The notes: generated by a model from the letters alone, not told the origin. DNA of 64,000 nt from Diphasiastrum complanatum (GCA_029204225.1 CM055107.1:49406546-49470545), one strand, 5' to 3'; shown: positions 21,004 through 33,314, counted from the first letter of the stretch. Made by a program: numbers and translations.

Positions 21004-21981
21004 ACTCACCATAGTCTACCATCTCAAACTCAGAAGATAATATTGACTTGCAATAGTTCATAAAAGTGAGATCATTGCTCACTAGTATAGCATCATCAAC
21101 ATATAATGCTATAATTACCAATGAACTTTGCTTCTGTCGAACATAGATATTTGAATTTGCATGTCCATCACTAAATCCTTCTGACTTTAGATAAGCATCT
21201 ATACGCTGATACCAAGCTCTAGGTGACTGTTTTAGTCCATAAATAATTTTGTGTAGTTTACACACTAGCCTCTCATTCCCAAGCTTAATGTATGCTTCTG
21301 GTTGTTGCATATAAATCTCTTCTTCTAGGCTGTTTTTACATCCATCTGATGTATAAACATGTCCTTAGCTGCAGCAATTGCAAGTAAGGTTCTGATGGAA
21401 GTCATCTTGACAACCATTGAGAATGTATCACTATAACTGATGCCTTCGACCTGTGAATATCCTTTGGCCACTAATCAAGCTTTATATCGATGTAATGAAC
21501 CACCTGCTTTAAACTTATGTTTAAAGAGCCATTTACAACCAACAAATTTCCTGTTACTTGGAAGTGATGTTAGTGACCATGTATTGTTTTAAATAAGCGA
21601 ATCAAACTCAGTGTCTAATGGCTTTTTACACTCTTCAACATGTGAACTTTTAAGTGCTTGTTTCAAAGTTTGAGACTCTGAATCAGTTGATGCACTTAAG
21701 GCAAAATAAGACCTCCATCCAGACTCCAAGGCCCTTATGGATGGTCTCTTTTCTCTAGTAGATCTTCTCAATGTAGGAGAACTTACAAAAGAACTAGCTG
21801 GAGGATCAGCAATAGGAGGAGCAGAATTTCCTTCCCCATTATTAATATCTACCACTAGTTCCTCATTTGATTCAAGTGCAGGCTCAGTGGGAATATCATG
21901 TTCCAAATGTTCAAGCTCCCACACAACCTCATTTGAATTAATGTTAATTGTTGAATCTTCTCCCACTGTTTTTGACGAAAC
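21004..21981 (-). pseudogene. copia-B reverse transcriptase, N-terminal part
   Basis: The linker RRSTREKRPSIRALESGW is followed by the RVT_2 domain: FVGCKWLFKHKFKAGG, LVAKGYSQVEGI and DMFIHQMDVKTA. A small deletion near 21330 removes the usual FLNG motif. The frame resumes with EAYIKLGNERLVCKL, YGLKQSPRAWYQRID and the intact catalytic box ALYVDDAILV. Stops occur at 21589 and near 21500. The frame ends at 21004 within EFEMVDYGE, where the DUF7869 copy joins. RNase H is absent. Confidence 0.85.
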
Positions 21982-22559
21982 TCACGTCTCATCCAGAATA
22001 ACATCACGATTAACAGTTATTTTGCCTGTAGTTGGGTTATACAGTCTGTATCCTTTAGATTCAGTATTGTAACCAAGCATAATACACTTGAAACTCTTGT
22101 TATCGAGTTTCTTTCGCTTTTCTTTAGGAATATGGGCATAGGCAGTGCAACCAAAAGACCTTAGGTGAGAGACCGACGGTTTGTTACCACACCAGCCTTC
22201 ATACGGAGTTTTTCCAGGCACAGCAACCGTTGGCAATAAGTTTTGCACATATGTTGCTGTCGCAATTGCTTATGCCCAAAATTTATTAGAAAGATTAGAA
22301 TCTTTCAACATACACCTAGCACTTTCAACCAAAGTCCGATTCTTTCTCTCAACAACACCATTTTGTTGTGGAGAATACGGTACTGTATATTGTCGGGCTA
22401 TGCTATGACCAGCACAAAACCGATTGAATGCGGTTGAAATGTACTCTCCTCCATTGTCACATCTCAACTTCAATAAAGATTTACCAGTTTGCTTTTCAGC
22501 AAACACCTTGTAATCTTTAAAGAATTTGAATGCTTCTGAGTATATAAAAAAAAATCATC
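21982..22559 (-). pseudogene. copia-B integrase, C-terminal part
   Basis: After a disrupted stretch at 22500-22560 (about 7-8 codons appear lost), the frame gives FFKDYKVFAEKQTGK, then LRCDNGGEYIS (second catalytic Asp) and PQQNGVVERKNR (catalytic Glu). The C-terminal region reads GKTPYEGWCGNKPSVSH, LRSFGCTAYAHIPKE and NRDVILDET. Stops at 22270 (TAA) and 21982 (TGA) break the frame. Confidence 0.85.
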
Positions 22560-23342
22560 AATGAAGGTGATGAAGTATTTTGCTCCATCAAAGGAAAGTG
22601 TCTGAATCGGACCACAAATGTCTGAGTGCACTAACTCTAATGTGTTAGTTGCACGTGAGTGAAATTCCTTAGGAAAGGGATTTCTATGTTGCTTCCCGAA
22701 TATGCAGGATTCACATAAAGATAGTTTGGAGGGCAACTTAATATGAAAATCTTGAACCAAATTTTGTGCCTTCAAAACTTCCAGGAAACTTAATCCAACG
22801 TGGCCAAATCTTTTATGCCAGATTGTTGGATCAGTGCATTTGTTTCCATATGCTAGCATAGCAGTTGGAGGCATTTGAGAGCACAATTTAAACAAATTGC
22901 CTTCCCTTACTCCTTCTGCTACAATGATCCCTTTCTAATCAGCAACTATGCATGAAGAATCATTGAATTGGACCATTAACCTATGATTAGTCATTCTACT
23001 AACTGAAAGGAGATTTTTAGTAAAAGAAGGAACATACAATACATCATGTATTGATCGAAAAGTTCCATCAGAGAGCATCACAGGAACAACTCCCTGTCCT
23101 TTTATGTCAAGGTTGCTATCATCTCCAAGTAAGATCTTCCCTTTTTGGGAAACCTCATTCAAAGAATAAAACCACTCCTTCTTCGAAGTCATGTGTTGGG
23201 TAGCTCCAGAATCAATGTACCAATGAGAAGCGTCTCCAGTAAAGAGATAGGTGTTCGAGAACTTAGTGGCCGAAAACAATTTTTCGGGCTCACTATTGGA
23301 AGCCACATTGGCCGCTTCAACCTTCTTCTTCTCGTTGGCAAT
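22560..23342 (-). pseudogene. copia-B protease and GAG-pre-integrase
   Basis: The protease active site is seen in HWYIDSGATQHMT, the copia D-S-G motif, followed by ILLGDDSNLDIKGQG and DVLYVPSFTKNLLSV. A TAG at 22935 interrupts the frame. The GAG-pre-integrase domain follows: IWHKRFGHVGLSFLEVL and LCESCIFGKQHRNPF, with the HHCC zinc residues. The integrase core begins with ELVHSDICGPI (first catalytic Asp). Confidence 0.85.
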
Positions 23343-24040
23343 TCACTTCTTACATTCTTTAATGTAATGCCCCTCTTTCTTGCAATAGTTGCACTTACCC
23401 TTCTTCTTAAAAGGTTTATAATCGCTCTTCCCAGAGGATTGTGATTGATCCTTGCCATCGAATTTCTTTTTAAATTTGTTTTTCTTGGCTTCGCCGTAAA
23501 GAGCTATGGGTGTCTCACTAGACATTCCCATATCTTTTCTTCTAAATTCTTCTTGTAATAACGAAGACGTTACTTTCTGCAAGGTTAATCCTGCCTGTGT
23601 GCTTAATGACACGACAAGATTTCCGTACGTCTCATGAAGACTTCCTAAGAGCGTCATAATAGCATCGGTGTCTTGAACAGCAGATCCAACGGCGGCTAAT
23701 TGCCCCATTAAGGATTTAAAAGTATTAATGTGATCTGCCATTCTAACCGAATCTGACATTTTCATTTGAAAGAACTTCTTTCTTAGGAAAAGTCGAGTAT
23801 TAACATCTTGAGACTCAAAGGTCTCGACCAAGATGTCCCAAGTCTCTTTGGAGGTTTTAGAATGGCTTACATAGATAATTACATTATCCCGTAAATTTAG
23901 AATAATGGAGGCTAATGCCCGCCCATCACGCATCTCCCACTTACTCAGTGTCTCTTCACTTCCCATGTTAGGTTTTAGTCCAGTCCCTTCCACTATTTTG
24001 ATCCTTCTCTAATAATAGCATTCACATTTTCAGCTTCCAT
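23343..24040 (-). pseudogene. copia-B gag with zinc knuckle
   Basis: The coat protein of copia-B. A start ATG near 24040 gives MEAENVNAIIREGSK, followed by a stop and frame change. The main frame from 23993 carries the UBN2-type gag: WEMRDGRALASIILNLRDN, KETWDILVETFES, RLFLRKKFFQMKM, HINTFKSLMGQLA and LLGSLHETYGNL. It ends with a CCHC zinc knuckle, CNYCKKEGHYIKEC. A TGA at 23343 interrupts the frame before protease, where Arg (CGA) is plausible. Part of the N-terminus appears deleted. Confidence 0.85.
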
Positions 24041-24049
24041 AAATGGAAA

Positions 24050-25160
24050 CCTAAACCATGAACCTTTCCATGAGGCGATGGGTTTCAGTCAAGGATGCCG
24101 CCATCACTCAGTGTGGCTTATGACCCTTACCAAACTTAAAGAGGTGCTAATGTTTTGGAAGGTGTATTCTCAAGCTAAAGGCAACTAGCAAGTGAGCGTG
24201 AAATACAATGCATTCTGCATTGCTTCTATATAAAAATTCTGTTTCAGTTTGAAGTTCGTGAATTCCAATTCACAACTTCACAATTTTTAGTGGTGGACAT
24301 TGACTTTCAAAATTATCAAAGATGAAATCTTTTAAGGCTATCTAAGTTTGGCTCACCATACTTTCAATTTCACTATCATGACAGAAAGCTTAATGTAATT
24401 TTCCAGATTCTGTGCATTTCAAACTTCAAAGCAAATTTCACTTGAAAAATTCGATTTGGAATTCAGGTGTTCAATTGAAGCCATAAACACTATTTGTTAA
24501 TGATGTTTAAGGTTCATCAAGGAAAATGACGACATTATCAGGGGGTTAACCAATGTTCATTATATAACTCGAAAATGAACAAAAATTATTTATAAAGTTA
24601 TGAAAACTCCTTGAGTTGAGGCCTGCTTTTGCACAATCCACGGGATATTCCAACATTCATTGCATATGCTCCCTCTGGTTGATGCAAACTACGGAAGAGT
24701 GTTGAGGCAGCGTGAGCAGTCCGGGTGCTAATTTACAGCGATCCCTGGGATAATTGGTGCACTCTGCACCCGTCAGAGAGGCGTGTCTGAGCGGTGGGCT
24801 GTGGGTGGGCTCATAAGAGATGCATCGCGCTCAAAAGGAGACGTGCTTGTCTGTTGCAGCCCTTCAGAAATCAGCCCCGACAACGCTCAGCGCAGACCGT
24901 TGAGCGCTCTGAACGTCCATGCTCATGTCCATGGCAGACTCTACAGCAGGATCAGATTTGAGACAGCATTCCGAATGCAGTGATTCCTGCAGCGATGGAT
25001 CAACGAAATAGCATTGCGACTGGATTGCTTCATCAACAATCAGAATTGGAAGATAATAAGGCTCATCATACTCACTTCCTTCCACATCACGTAGAGGAAG
25101 ATCCTCTCTCCTCTAAATTATTTTGAACGTGGAATGACCCGTTTGTTGATAAAGCTTAAC
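24050..25160. other. spacer downstream of GH9 exons, no exon recognised
   Basis: The left part (24050-24250) is probably untranslated leader or LTR of copia-B. From 24640 to 25110 the sequence is less AT-rich and carries open stretches, but I could not find the last GH9 exon (with HHRG, NPN and the catalytic Glu) on the - strand. A weak VVGADF near 24870 is not enough to call it. Confidence 0.5.
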
Positions 25161-26042
25161 CTGGCGTCGTGCAAAAGCAGCAAGTCTGTTTGGCGTCACT
25201 GATGTGCCCCCGCAAGAAACTGTATCTGATGCTTTACGTAGGTAATCTGAATATGTTAGCATCACAAATGCTGTATTTGTAACATACTGCAGATTTTCTG
25301 AGCTGTCGTGATACAACAAACCACCTGCACCAAGCGGGCCATCACTCTCTCTCTCTCTCTCTCTCTCTGATCATCTTATTTGCAATATGCGATTTATCTT
25401 GCAAAGAAAACAGAAGCATTTTTGTTAAAACCTGGAGTTATAGTTGCTTGAGAATCTGGAATGTCTGGAAGGAACGAGCAGATACAATCATCTGCGCGAG
25501 CTTTAGATGCTAATTGCAGAGTTTTGTGCTTTCCAGAAAGAAACATCTGAACCATAATCATGAAGGAATGGCTAATACCACTGCGCGCTCATGTGCTAGT
25601 TAAAATATAAGCACCAAAGATTGCATGAAGCATCCGAACCAAATCTTACTAAGAATATCTTTGAGGATCAAAGGTCAACGTCTAATCAACGATTGTCTCG
25701 CTATCCATTATTACCTTAGATAATAAGACCTGAGCACCGCAATACTTGGTATCCCAGTCAAGAGAACTAGTAGCTTCCGGAGCAGCTTCAATGTTGTGGA
25801 TGTGACTCAGGTAGCTTTTATCTCTTGATGCTTTGTAAAGCCATACAGCACCCCATAACAATTCATCCTGGCGAGATTGGCGACAATAATTCAATTCTTA
25901 TCAGAATCAATGAAGCATTTCCCATAAGAAGATAAAAGCTGAAAAGGTACGTCATAGCCGGAATAAAGTTGTAGAAGGGAGATACGGCCAATCCCAAAGC
26001 ATCACTGTAGACACCCCTGTGCTGGTCCGCGAACGCAAAAAC
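25161..26042 (-). pseudogene. GH9 3' exons, four blocks
   Basis: Block 26042-25951 encodes VFAFADQHRGVYSDALG and SPFYN; then one base is missing before YSGYD. Block 25867-25715 (51 codons) encodes DELLWGAVWLYKASRDKSYL and LDWDTKYCGAQVLLSK. Block 25546-25432 encodes MFLSGKHKTLQLASKA and CSFLPD. Block 25324-25161 encodes PGGLLYHDSSENLQYVTNTA, MLTYSDYLRKAS and RLAAFARRQ. Phases join correctly (0, 0, 1, 0) apart from the missing base. The donor after ARRQ (CAG|GTTAAG) points to a further exon that I cannot find. The lost base may be real or an assembly error. Confidence 0.85.
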
Positions 26043-26228
26043 CTGCAGTGGAAGACCGATAATGACCGCTTCACAAAAGTCTAGACGCAGAAAGCACGTT
26101 TTAATAACTAATAATAACAAGTTGCCGTTGCTGAGTAGACAGCTTAATTCAAATCTTGCACATAGACGAAGATGAAGTTATGACAAGAATACATTTAGTT
26201 CGACAATGATTAACAGGCAATCCTACAT

Positions 26229-26513
26229 GGACGTCGCAATGCGACGTCCAAAGACGTCACAAAAGGTTCGACGTGGATGTCGTATTGCGATGTCCAAAAT
26301 ACATGTTGGATTCCGACGTCTGTAGATATAGAATGATGCAAAAATTTGTCCGACGGATGTCCGACGCCCAGATAGACGTATACTTGGATGTCGGATTCCG
26401 ATGTCCTAGATAGACGCTGGAATCCAACGTCTGTTAACAGAATGATCAAAACAAAAAGTCCGACGTCTGTTCGACAACTATCCGATGCGTTTGGATGTCA
26501 GATTCCGAAGTCC
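26229..26513. repeat. subterminal palindrome array, unit GACGTCGGAATCCGACGTC
   Basis: Units at 26230 (GACGTCGCAATGCGACGTC), 26269, 26308, 26350, 26394, 26418, 26458 and 26492 share GTCGGATTCCGA with GACGTC ends. They occur in both orientations and as half-sites. Short clustered motifs at CACTA ends bind the element's own TNP1/TNPA protein. The array lies between GH9 exon 26042 and the TNP1 coding part, which fits the left end of the element. Confidence 0.7.
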
Positions 26514-27068
26514 CAAATCAGGTAAAATAAAAAATAAAAAATGCGTAAAAAACAGCGCGCACATTTTTATCAGGCTATTCTTGGAGTTGAGTTCTTGGAG
26601 AAGCGATATTCGTTAATTCTTTTTAAAACAATATTTTTGAGTTGCATTCAACATTTAGATCAAACAACAAACTAAGCATGAGGTATTTTTCATTCTTTAT
26701 TTACTTTTCATTTTATATTTTATTGCATTACTTCATGTCCATTATGAAGACAATACTTTATTGCATTGCTTTGTGCACATCATAAATTTCATTTAGATTT
26801 TTATATATGATATTGATTGTTGTTTTGAAATCCGACATTGCACATGGTTTTAAATTCTTAGTTGGTTATTATGTCAATCCACATCTCTAAATTCAACATT
26901 GCAAGTTTTTAAAAAAGAACATTGCACATATAAAAGCAATGGCAATATAGCACGATCATTTGCAATAATAATATTTTCATAATATCAATCAATGTATTAC
27001 AAAATTGGTGCTTTAATGTCGCATGAGTTTTTCTAGATCTAACATCAACTAAAATTTTTAAACCTAAT

Positions 27069-27775
27069 TTACTCGTCGTCATCGTGACGTCCAGTCTGCA
27101 TGAACACAAGCAAACAAACTACATTAATATTTAATGCTTGATCGTATTAAATTAAATAAAATTGACATCGGAATAATATCACATTAGTATGAATACAAAA
27201 ACTAGTACTTACATTTGGAGGATGACCCTCACTCTTTAGTTTGTCAACTAATGCATCGTACGATTCCCTATAGGCAAATTCGTATTCCTCCTTAGTTGGC
27301 AGACGTCCATAGTTCGCCAACTATCCATGCATTCAATTTAAGCTGAAATTAATCTAGGGCTACGTTGGAACAGCTAGTCATGCATATTAAAAAATAAAAG
27401 CATACGAAATCAAAGATAAACTATAAGAGTAGCGTAAGTTCACTTACCATGCTTGCTTGCAATCCTGCCTTTCCGCTCGAGCCCAACCTATGATTGCCTA
27501 TCCCATGCATCCTAGCGACCGCAACATCTTTTTGGATCTTGTATTTATCTGGTGTTCGTTCATCCGCTTTTACATGGTTCCAATCATTTCTTGAACACCC
27601 TATAAACTCGCCGTGCCATATCACGACGATGTCTAATCCATAAGCTCATATGCTTATGAATTTCCTTCTCCTCAAATTTCTCTTCTTGTTGAAATTTGTT
27701 ACGAAGGATACTAATAACCTGTCATTTATCGGCGGCAGGTTGTTCGAACCATTTACTAAACAATCTACCGCCTTA
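27069..27775 (-). pseudogene. TNP1-type (Transposase_24-like) protein, 3' exons
   Basis: The accessory transposase of the CACTA element, read right to left. From 27773: GGRLFSKWFEQPAADK, then RNKFQQEEKFEEKEIHKHM and RHRRDMARRVYR, followed by ADERTPDKYKIQKDVAVAR and LGSSGKAGLQASM. The exon ends at 27448 with donor ATG|GTAAGTG. The next exon, 27320-27213 (36 codons), gives LANYGRLPTKEEYEFAYRES and LVDKLKSEGHPPN, with donor AAT|GTAAGT. The last exon, 27095-27069, gives TGRHDDDE and a stop. A stop within the first block and a frame change make it a pseudogene. The 5' part of this gene now sits at 28892-29155 on the other strand (see findings). Confidence 0.65.
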
Positions 27776-27777
27776 TG

Positions 27778-28440
27778 AGTTAAGTACTCGAATAAAGATG
27801 TCTCGCTACAATCACTCCATTTGTATGTTGCTTGGAGGTTTAAAATAAGAATTGCATAGCTAGTCTCGAAATGGATGCTCCAGGATAAAGAGGAGTGTCT
27901 GTCTCCTTGCGCAATAGAATCTCGTCTTCATCCATCTCAAATTGTTCGTGATCTCCGTTTTCATTAGAAGATGCATGCATATCATCATTCTCGTTTGTTT
28001 CAAAGTAAGATTCAAACATGTTGTGCATTGCTTCATTGTGTTGCACCTCATCATCATAGTCATTAGAATCAAGTTGATTACTCTTTTTTTCAATTGTATT
28101 TGCTTCTTCAATTTGTTTTATTCTTTGTTTTCTCATGTCTATCAAAATTTGATGTTGATTGTAACTAAACATAGATGGATCAAATCCGTAGAATGGCATT
28201 CGATGTATTGGCTACACACATGAAACAAATTCCATAAGTGACATATATAGATTGACGAAGATTATAATAAAAAACAATCATATAAAGTTAACAAACCTAA
28301 ACGCCTTCCAAATTTGATGGCTGACATTCTTCTTTTCATCCAAACTTCCACAAATGATTTTCAACAATGTGTCTTTCATGCATCTTTTGTCCATCACACT
28401 TGAAGCATGCGCACCATATTTTTATTGTGAAAATAATTTC
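27778..28440 (-). pseudogene. TNP2 transposase, 5' exons (inverted)
   Basis: Read right to left, the stretch 28440-28290 encodes WCACFKCDGQKMHERHIV and ENHLWKFG, the Cys/His-containing transposase-associated domain that opens TNP2 proteins. The exon at 28199 then gives MPFYGFDPSMFSYNQHQ, an acidic region (SYFETNENDDMHASSNENG) and DTPLYPGASISRLAMQ, the conserved N-terminal TNP2 block. A one-base loss near 27850 precedes LNLQATYKWSDCSETSLFEYL. The sequence then runs directly into TNP1 coding. The rest of TNP2 is on the + strand from 29216, so this 5' part is inverted relative to it. Confidence 0.7.
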
Positions 28441-28891
28441 TCTACGAGAAACAAAAGTCAAGTACATGTCACTTTAGCGCAATAGTTTAACTTATAGTAA
28501 CAAAGTTTTTATAAACAAGAAAACATGCATGTTTATTACTTACCTTGTTAACTTGAGTAGTGTCTTCATCGCTAGACTGATCTGAATGTAATTCATCTCG
28601 TTGTGATAAACTGTATATATACACAAGTACAAAACACAAATAACATAAAATTATTATATGATTCTAATGTTTTAATTTTTAGATAGTACTATTCTTATAC
28701 ATTGTCGCTTATATGATTCTTTTGCATCTTGGTGCAGGCTCTACACGCATATCTCTCTTCTTTTGTTAACACATGTATGAAAGTCCCACTCCAATATGCA
28801 TTAAAATTCTATAGTAGATTTTTTTTTGTACTTCATTTCAATATATTAAGGTTTATTGTAATGTATTGTACGTTTATGAATGTAGTAATCA

Positions 28892-29155
28892 TGTCGGGGT
28901 CAGGCAATGGTGAAAGCTCGGGAGACTATGTTAAAAATTTATATGAATCATTAACTCCTGAGCAAAAAACACAACTTCAAAGTATACTTAGCCGAGATGA
29001 GAGTGATCCCTCACAAGTGGTCGCAGCTCCCGCCCCCACCGAAGAGTCAGCCACAAATCCTTATTATGACGTGGATCTTCAAGGTAATATAATTGCCAAT
29101 AGAAAAGGGAGGGTGGTTTTGGACCGGTTCTATTCTTTATGCCAACGCCATTCGA
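28892..29155 (+). pseudogene. TNP1-type protein, 5' part (inverted)
   Basis: An ATG at 28892 starts MSGSGNGESSGDYVKNLYES, then LTPEQKTQLQSILSRDE, a Pro/Ala stretch (VVAAPAPTEES), NPYYDVDLQGNIIANRKG and LDRFYSLCQRH. The homologous piece at 61.5-62.0 kb on the - strand continues directly from CQCH into GDRLFMKWSNQFADLKWQ, so this is the N-terminus of the TNP1-type protein. Here it stops at CQRH and intron-like sequence with TNP2 follows. Confidence 0.7.
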
Positions 29156-29215
29156 CTATTATACTTTATAGCGTATATTTACAACTATTATACTCACATT
29201 GCTCTTTTCTTAGGT

Positions 29216-32030
29216 TGTTGCATCGAATACTTCTGAAAAAAAATGTGATACCTAAAACATGAAAAGAAGCACGAAAGATGATGACCGTGTTTGGAATGGA
29301 ATACGACACAATACATGCATGTCTAGAAGACCATGTTCTATGTAGAGGTGAGCATTCAAAAAAGCTTCAATGTCCAATGTGTAATGCTTCATGTTTTCGA
29401 GATGACGTACAAGGGGATCAAGTGCCACGAATAGTGTTACGACATTTTCCAACTATCCCATGATTGCAATGTTTATTTCGATGTAAATCTTTGGCATGGC
29501 TAATGGATTGGCATGTCAAAAATTGATCTACAGATGATGTGACGCGAGTACCAAGTGATTCACCTGCATAAAAACATAATGAAGACCAATGGTCCGAGTT
29601 TAAAAATGAATCTCGTAATTTGAGATTTGGCCTTGCTATATTTGACGTAAATCCTTTTAGTGTTCAAGCGTCAACTTGGTCCACATGGCCAGTTGTGCTC
29701 GTTAATTATAACATACCTCCATGGTTGAGTATTAAAACGGGACACTTGTTATTGGCTTTATTGATTCCAGGGAAGTACAAGGCCAAGAACATTAATGTGT
29801 ATCACCCTAAACCGTGAGGGAGTAGCAAAATGACATGGTGAATGGCTTAAACATCACATAGATTGAATTCATTGATGGTATGAAATGGATGTCTATTTTT
29901 CATAAATTACCCTATTGGAGGAATTTATTGATAAACCATCTATTGGATGCTCTGCACATATTCAAAAACGTCGGTGAATCCTTATGGAACCACATCATTG
30001 GCATAAAAGACAACTCTGTAGCTCGTAAAGATCTACAAGCGGCCGATGTGAAAAGACCCTATTGGATTCAATACACCGAAGGTGGAGATGAGATTCTACC
30101 TAGCGTGCCGTGGATTCTTACAAAAGAGCAACTCTCATATGTTAAATATGTCATAAAACAAATGAGAACTCCAATAGGCTATGCAGATTCTTTATGCAAA
30201 TCATTTACCAAAGACGGTAAATTAAGTGGATTGAAATCACATGATTGGCATAAGATGTTGCAATTCATATTTTCACTTTCTATTTGAGGTCTCTTCAACG
30301 ATGACATACGAAATACGCTTTACAATTTGTCATCGATGATTAGGTTTGTATATTTTTTTTAAGCACTTGTATAAATATGTGTTATTTCAATATTTTTATG
30401 TGTTAAACAACCTAATGTAATATCAATCTTGCAGGTGAATTTCCTCAAAAGAAATATAAAATAGTGAATTAGATTCCATGAAAATCCAAATGATCGAAAT
30501 GGTATGTTTGTTAGAAAGAGATTTTTCAACTTCCTTTTTGGATATACAAGTTCATCTTCTAGTGCATTTGGTCGAAGAAGTATCAATTGCAGGACATGTG
30601 CACACGAGATGGATGTTCTACCTTGAGAGCTTTATAAAAGTTTTGAAGAGCTTTGTCAGACAAAAGGCAAGGGCAGAAGGTAGCATTGCAGAAAGTTGGC
30701 TTATACGGGAATCTTTGTTTTATATCACCAAAATAATCTCACAATTGCATCCTACAAGTCCAAAAATGTGGTGTGAAGAAGAAGAACATGCTAAGGGTGA
30801 AGTACCACAAGGAAATGGTGTGCAAAAAAGGCTTTCACGTCAATTAAAAGAGAAAATTGACACATTCATATTGAATAATTTTGGACAAATGGAGAAATGG
30901 ATTTCAATGGAAGCCAAAAAGGAAAGAAACATAACATTGAAACGAAGAAGAAATATCAATCGAAGAAGAAGGAGGGCGTGGGAGAACGACGAACCTTTCG
31001 AGCCTTTACTTTCAAAATGCTCTCGTGAATGAGTTTTTGATACATTGCTAAAAGCATCCGAATGCAAAGAAGAAGTGACCGAATTAGAATGAGAATTTGT
31101 TTGCAGATGTGAATTGAAGGTTAGTGTAATATTGTTTTTGCACTACTCAATATATGAATAGTATTTCTGATTACACACATTTGTTTTTTTGTTTTTTTTT
31201 TTCTGTTTTAGTATACATCATACACTGCCATGTGGGCATATGGACACCATTACCGTGTTGAGAGAGTTGACAACAAGCGACGTACATATGATTGTGGTAT
31301 AATGGCCAACTTTCAACAAGAAAGTCATTCTAGTGCGAGGGACCCTAATGTCATTTTGGGTGACCTAGACTATGTCGGCACATTGCGACATATTATGAAG
31401 TCGATTACAAGACTAACGACAAATACTTTATTTTTCACGCAAAATGGTTTAAGGTGATCTATCGTGGAAGCAATGCCATGATTAGAAATGATAACTCAAA
31501 TTTTTTTCAAATTGACTCAACAAAATGTATATCGATGGACTCTCATGACACTTTAGTATTGCCACGACATTGAAAACAAGTGAGACTCTAAAATTTCAAT
31601 GTCATTAATATTCGCAATCCAATTATTTATGTATCAATCTTATAAGACTAACTTAATTTTTTTTAATTCTTTGGTAGATTATATTCCATCCAGATCGAAT
31701 AGACCCAAGATGGTGGTATGTGTTCCAACTTAATGCAAGAAAATGACGTGTGTTTGAAGGAAAAGATATTGCTGAATTGGATACGAACCACCACCCAATT
31801 TTGGCGACATTTTGGAAGAACCTGAACCACTCATCCAAACTCCAAATGATGTCGAAATGATGGGAGAAGAAGGTACAAATGGAAATGATGAGATTCCTAC
31901 GATTGTACAAGACCAAATTGGTGGTAATTTGAGGCCCCCACGTTTGGATGAGATAGAATTAGAAGAAGAGGAGATTGAATATGAGTGTAGCTCACATCAT
32001 CAAAGAGACACGATCAAAAATTTATGATTA
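29216..32030 (+). pseudogene. TNP2-type CACTA transposase, main part
   Basis: The transposase that cuts and moves the element. A splice acceptor (TTTTCTTAG) at about 29212 precedes ILLKKNVIPKT and EARKMMTVFGMEYDTIHACL. Next come CPMCNASCFRDD, RIVLRHFPTIP, LRFGLAIFDVNPFSVQ, WPVVLVNYNIPPWLS and LLALLIPG, the TNP2 core. From 29880 come LPYWRNLLINHLLDALHIFK and GKLSGLKSHDWHKMLQFIF. From 30520 the DUF4218 domain gives FLDIQVHLLVHLVEEV, GHVHTRWMFYLESF and ARAEGSIAESWLIRES. From 31205 DUF4216 gives RRTYDCGIMANFQQ, DYKTNDKYFIFHAKWF and, after another intron, HPDRIDPRWWYVFQL. Several stops and frameshifts disable it. Confidence 0.8.
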
Positions 32031-32639
32031 TACCTAGACCTATATTCAGATGAGTGTCAAGACATGTGTGATGATGAAAATGATGTAAATGATGAGAGTG
32101 ATCTATGATTATTAATACTTAAATTCACTTGCACTCATTTTTTTTTATATTCATCGCAATACTTTTTCTGTATACTTTTATAGATAGAGTTGAATGTGAT
32201 AATTATAATACCCAAACCTTGTGGTTATGTCTTGTTTCAGAATGTCACCACACATTCCCTCCCTGCGGCGTGTAGGTTTTTCCATGCAAGTTGGAAAGAT
32301 TAGAACCTTGCCTTTAACGGGAGAAATGTAAGGGCTACGAACCTTCCTAGGATTGGGGATTTTTATTATCTCATTTCACCTTTTCATATTAATTAATTGC
32401 TAGTGTATGCGGTAAAATACGATATTGCTTTGAACAAAATGAAAATTATGAATTACATTTCATTTTTTACTATGTTAGATAACATATTCTAATAATAAAA
32501 CAAAATGAAACAACACAAACTCACCGGTAAACTCACTCAAAGCTTAAGTGCAAACATGCAATTGCTCGCTCTTTAAACGCTTGCTCTCTTTTTTTTTGAA
32601 TATTTTTGTCACATGCACAAGCAATTAAAAAATAATACT

Positions 32640-32772
32640 ATTTTATACAATCGAACCATTACTATAAGCAAATTCAAACACACAATTACCATCAAACACT
32701 ATCTAGTCATCTACTACTCTAAATCTTAATCAAAACACACACGCACACACACACATACACACTTTCTTTCTC

Positions 32773-32819
<47 letters not shown>

Positions 32820-32916
32820 ATAGATCTATTGTAAATTTTCTATCAAACACTTTTTATTTATCTATCACTCTTAAATACCCTAAACTAATGCATAATATAT
32901 ATAACACACACACACA

Positions 32917-32954
<38 letters not shown>

Positions 32955-33192
32955 TTAAATTCAAAATGCAAAACACAACACATACACACTTCCTCTCTCC
33001 CACCTACCTCTCTCTCTCTCTCTCTCACATCTTAAATTTTAAATCAATGCAAAATGTTAAACACACACACAATCTATTCATCTAAATCTTAAGCAAATCA
33101 CACACACACACACACTATCTTTCTCTCTATTATCTTAAATTCAAAATGCAAGACACAACATACACACTTCTTCCCTCTTCTCTCCACCCCCT

Positions 33193-33228
<36 letters not shown>

Positions 33229-33265
33229 AAATCTTAGATCAGTGTAAAATGCTAAACATGTTCAC

Positions 33266-33314
<49 letters not shown>

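Larger units (their letters stand above)
21004..24040 (-). mobile_element. Ty1/copia retrotransposon copia-B (truncated)
   Basis: A copia element on the - strand in the order gag, protease, integrase, RT. It is cut off inside RT at 21004, where the DUF7869 copy begins. Neither LTR is recognised; the gag start is near 24040. Several nonsense codons, at least one frameshift or small deletion in integrase near 22520 and a small deletion in RT near 21330 show it is dead. Confidence 0.85.

Noticed and set aside
24864-25085. Last GH9 exon
   Set aside because: Only a weak VVGADF resembles VVGGPD; the HHRG, NPN and catalytic Glu motifs are not found.
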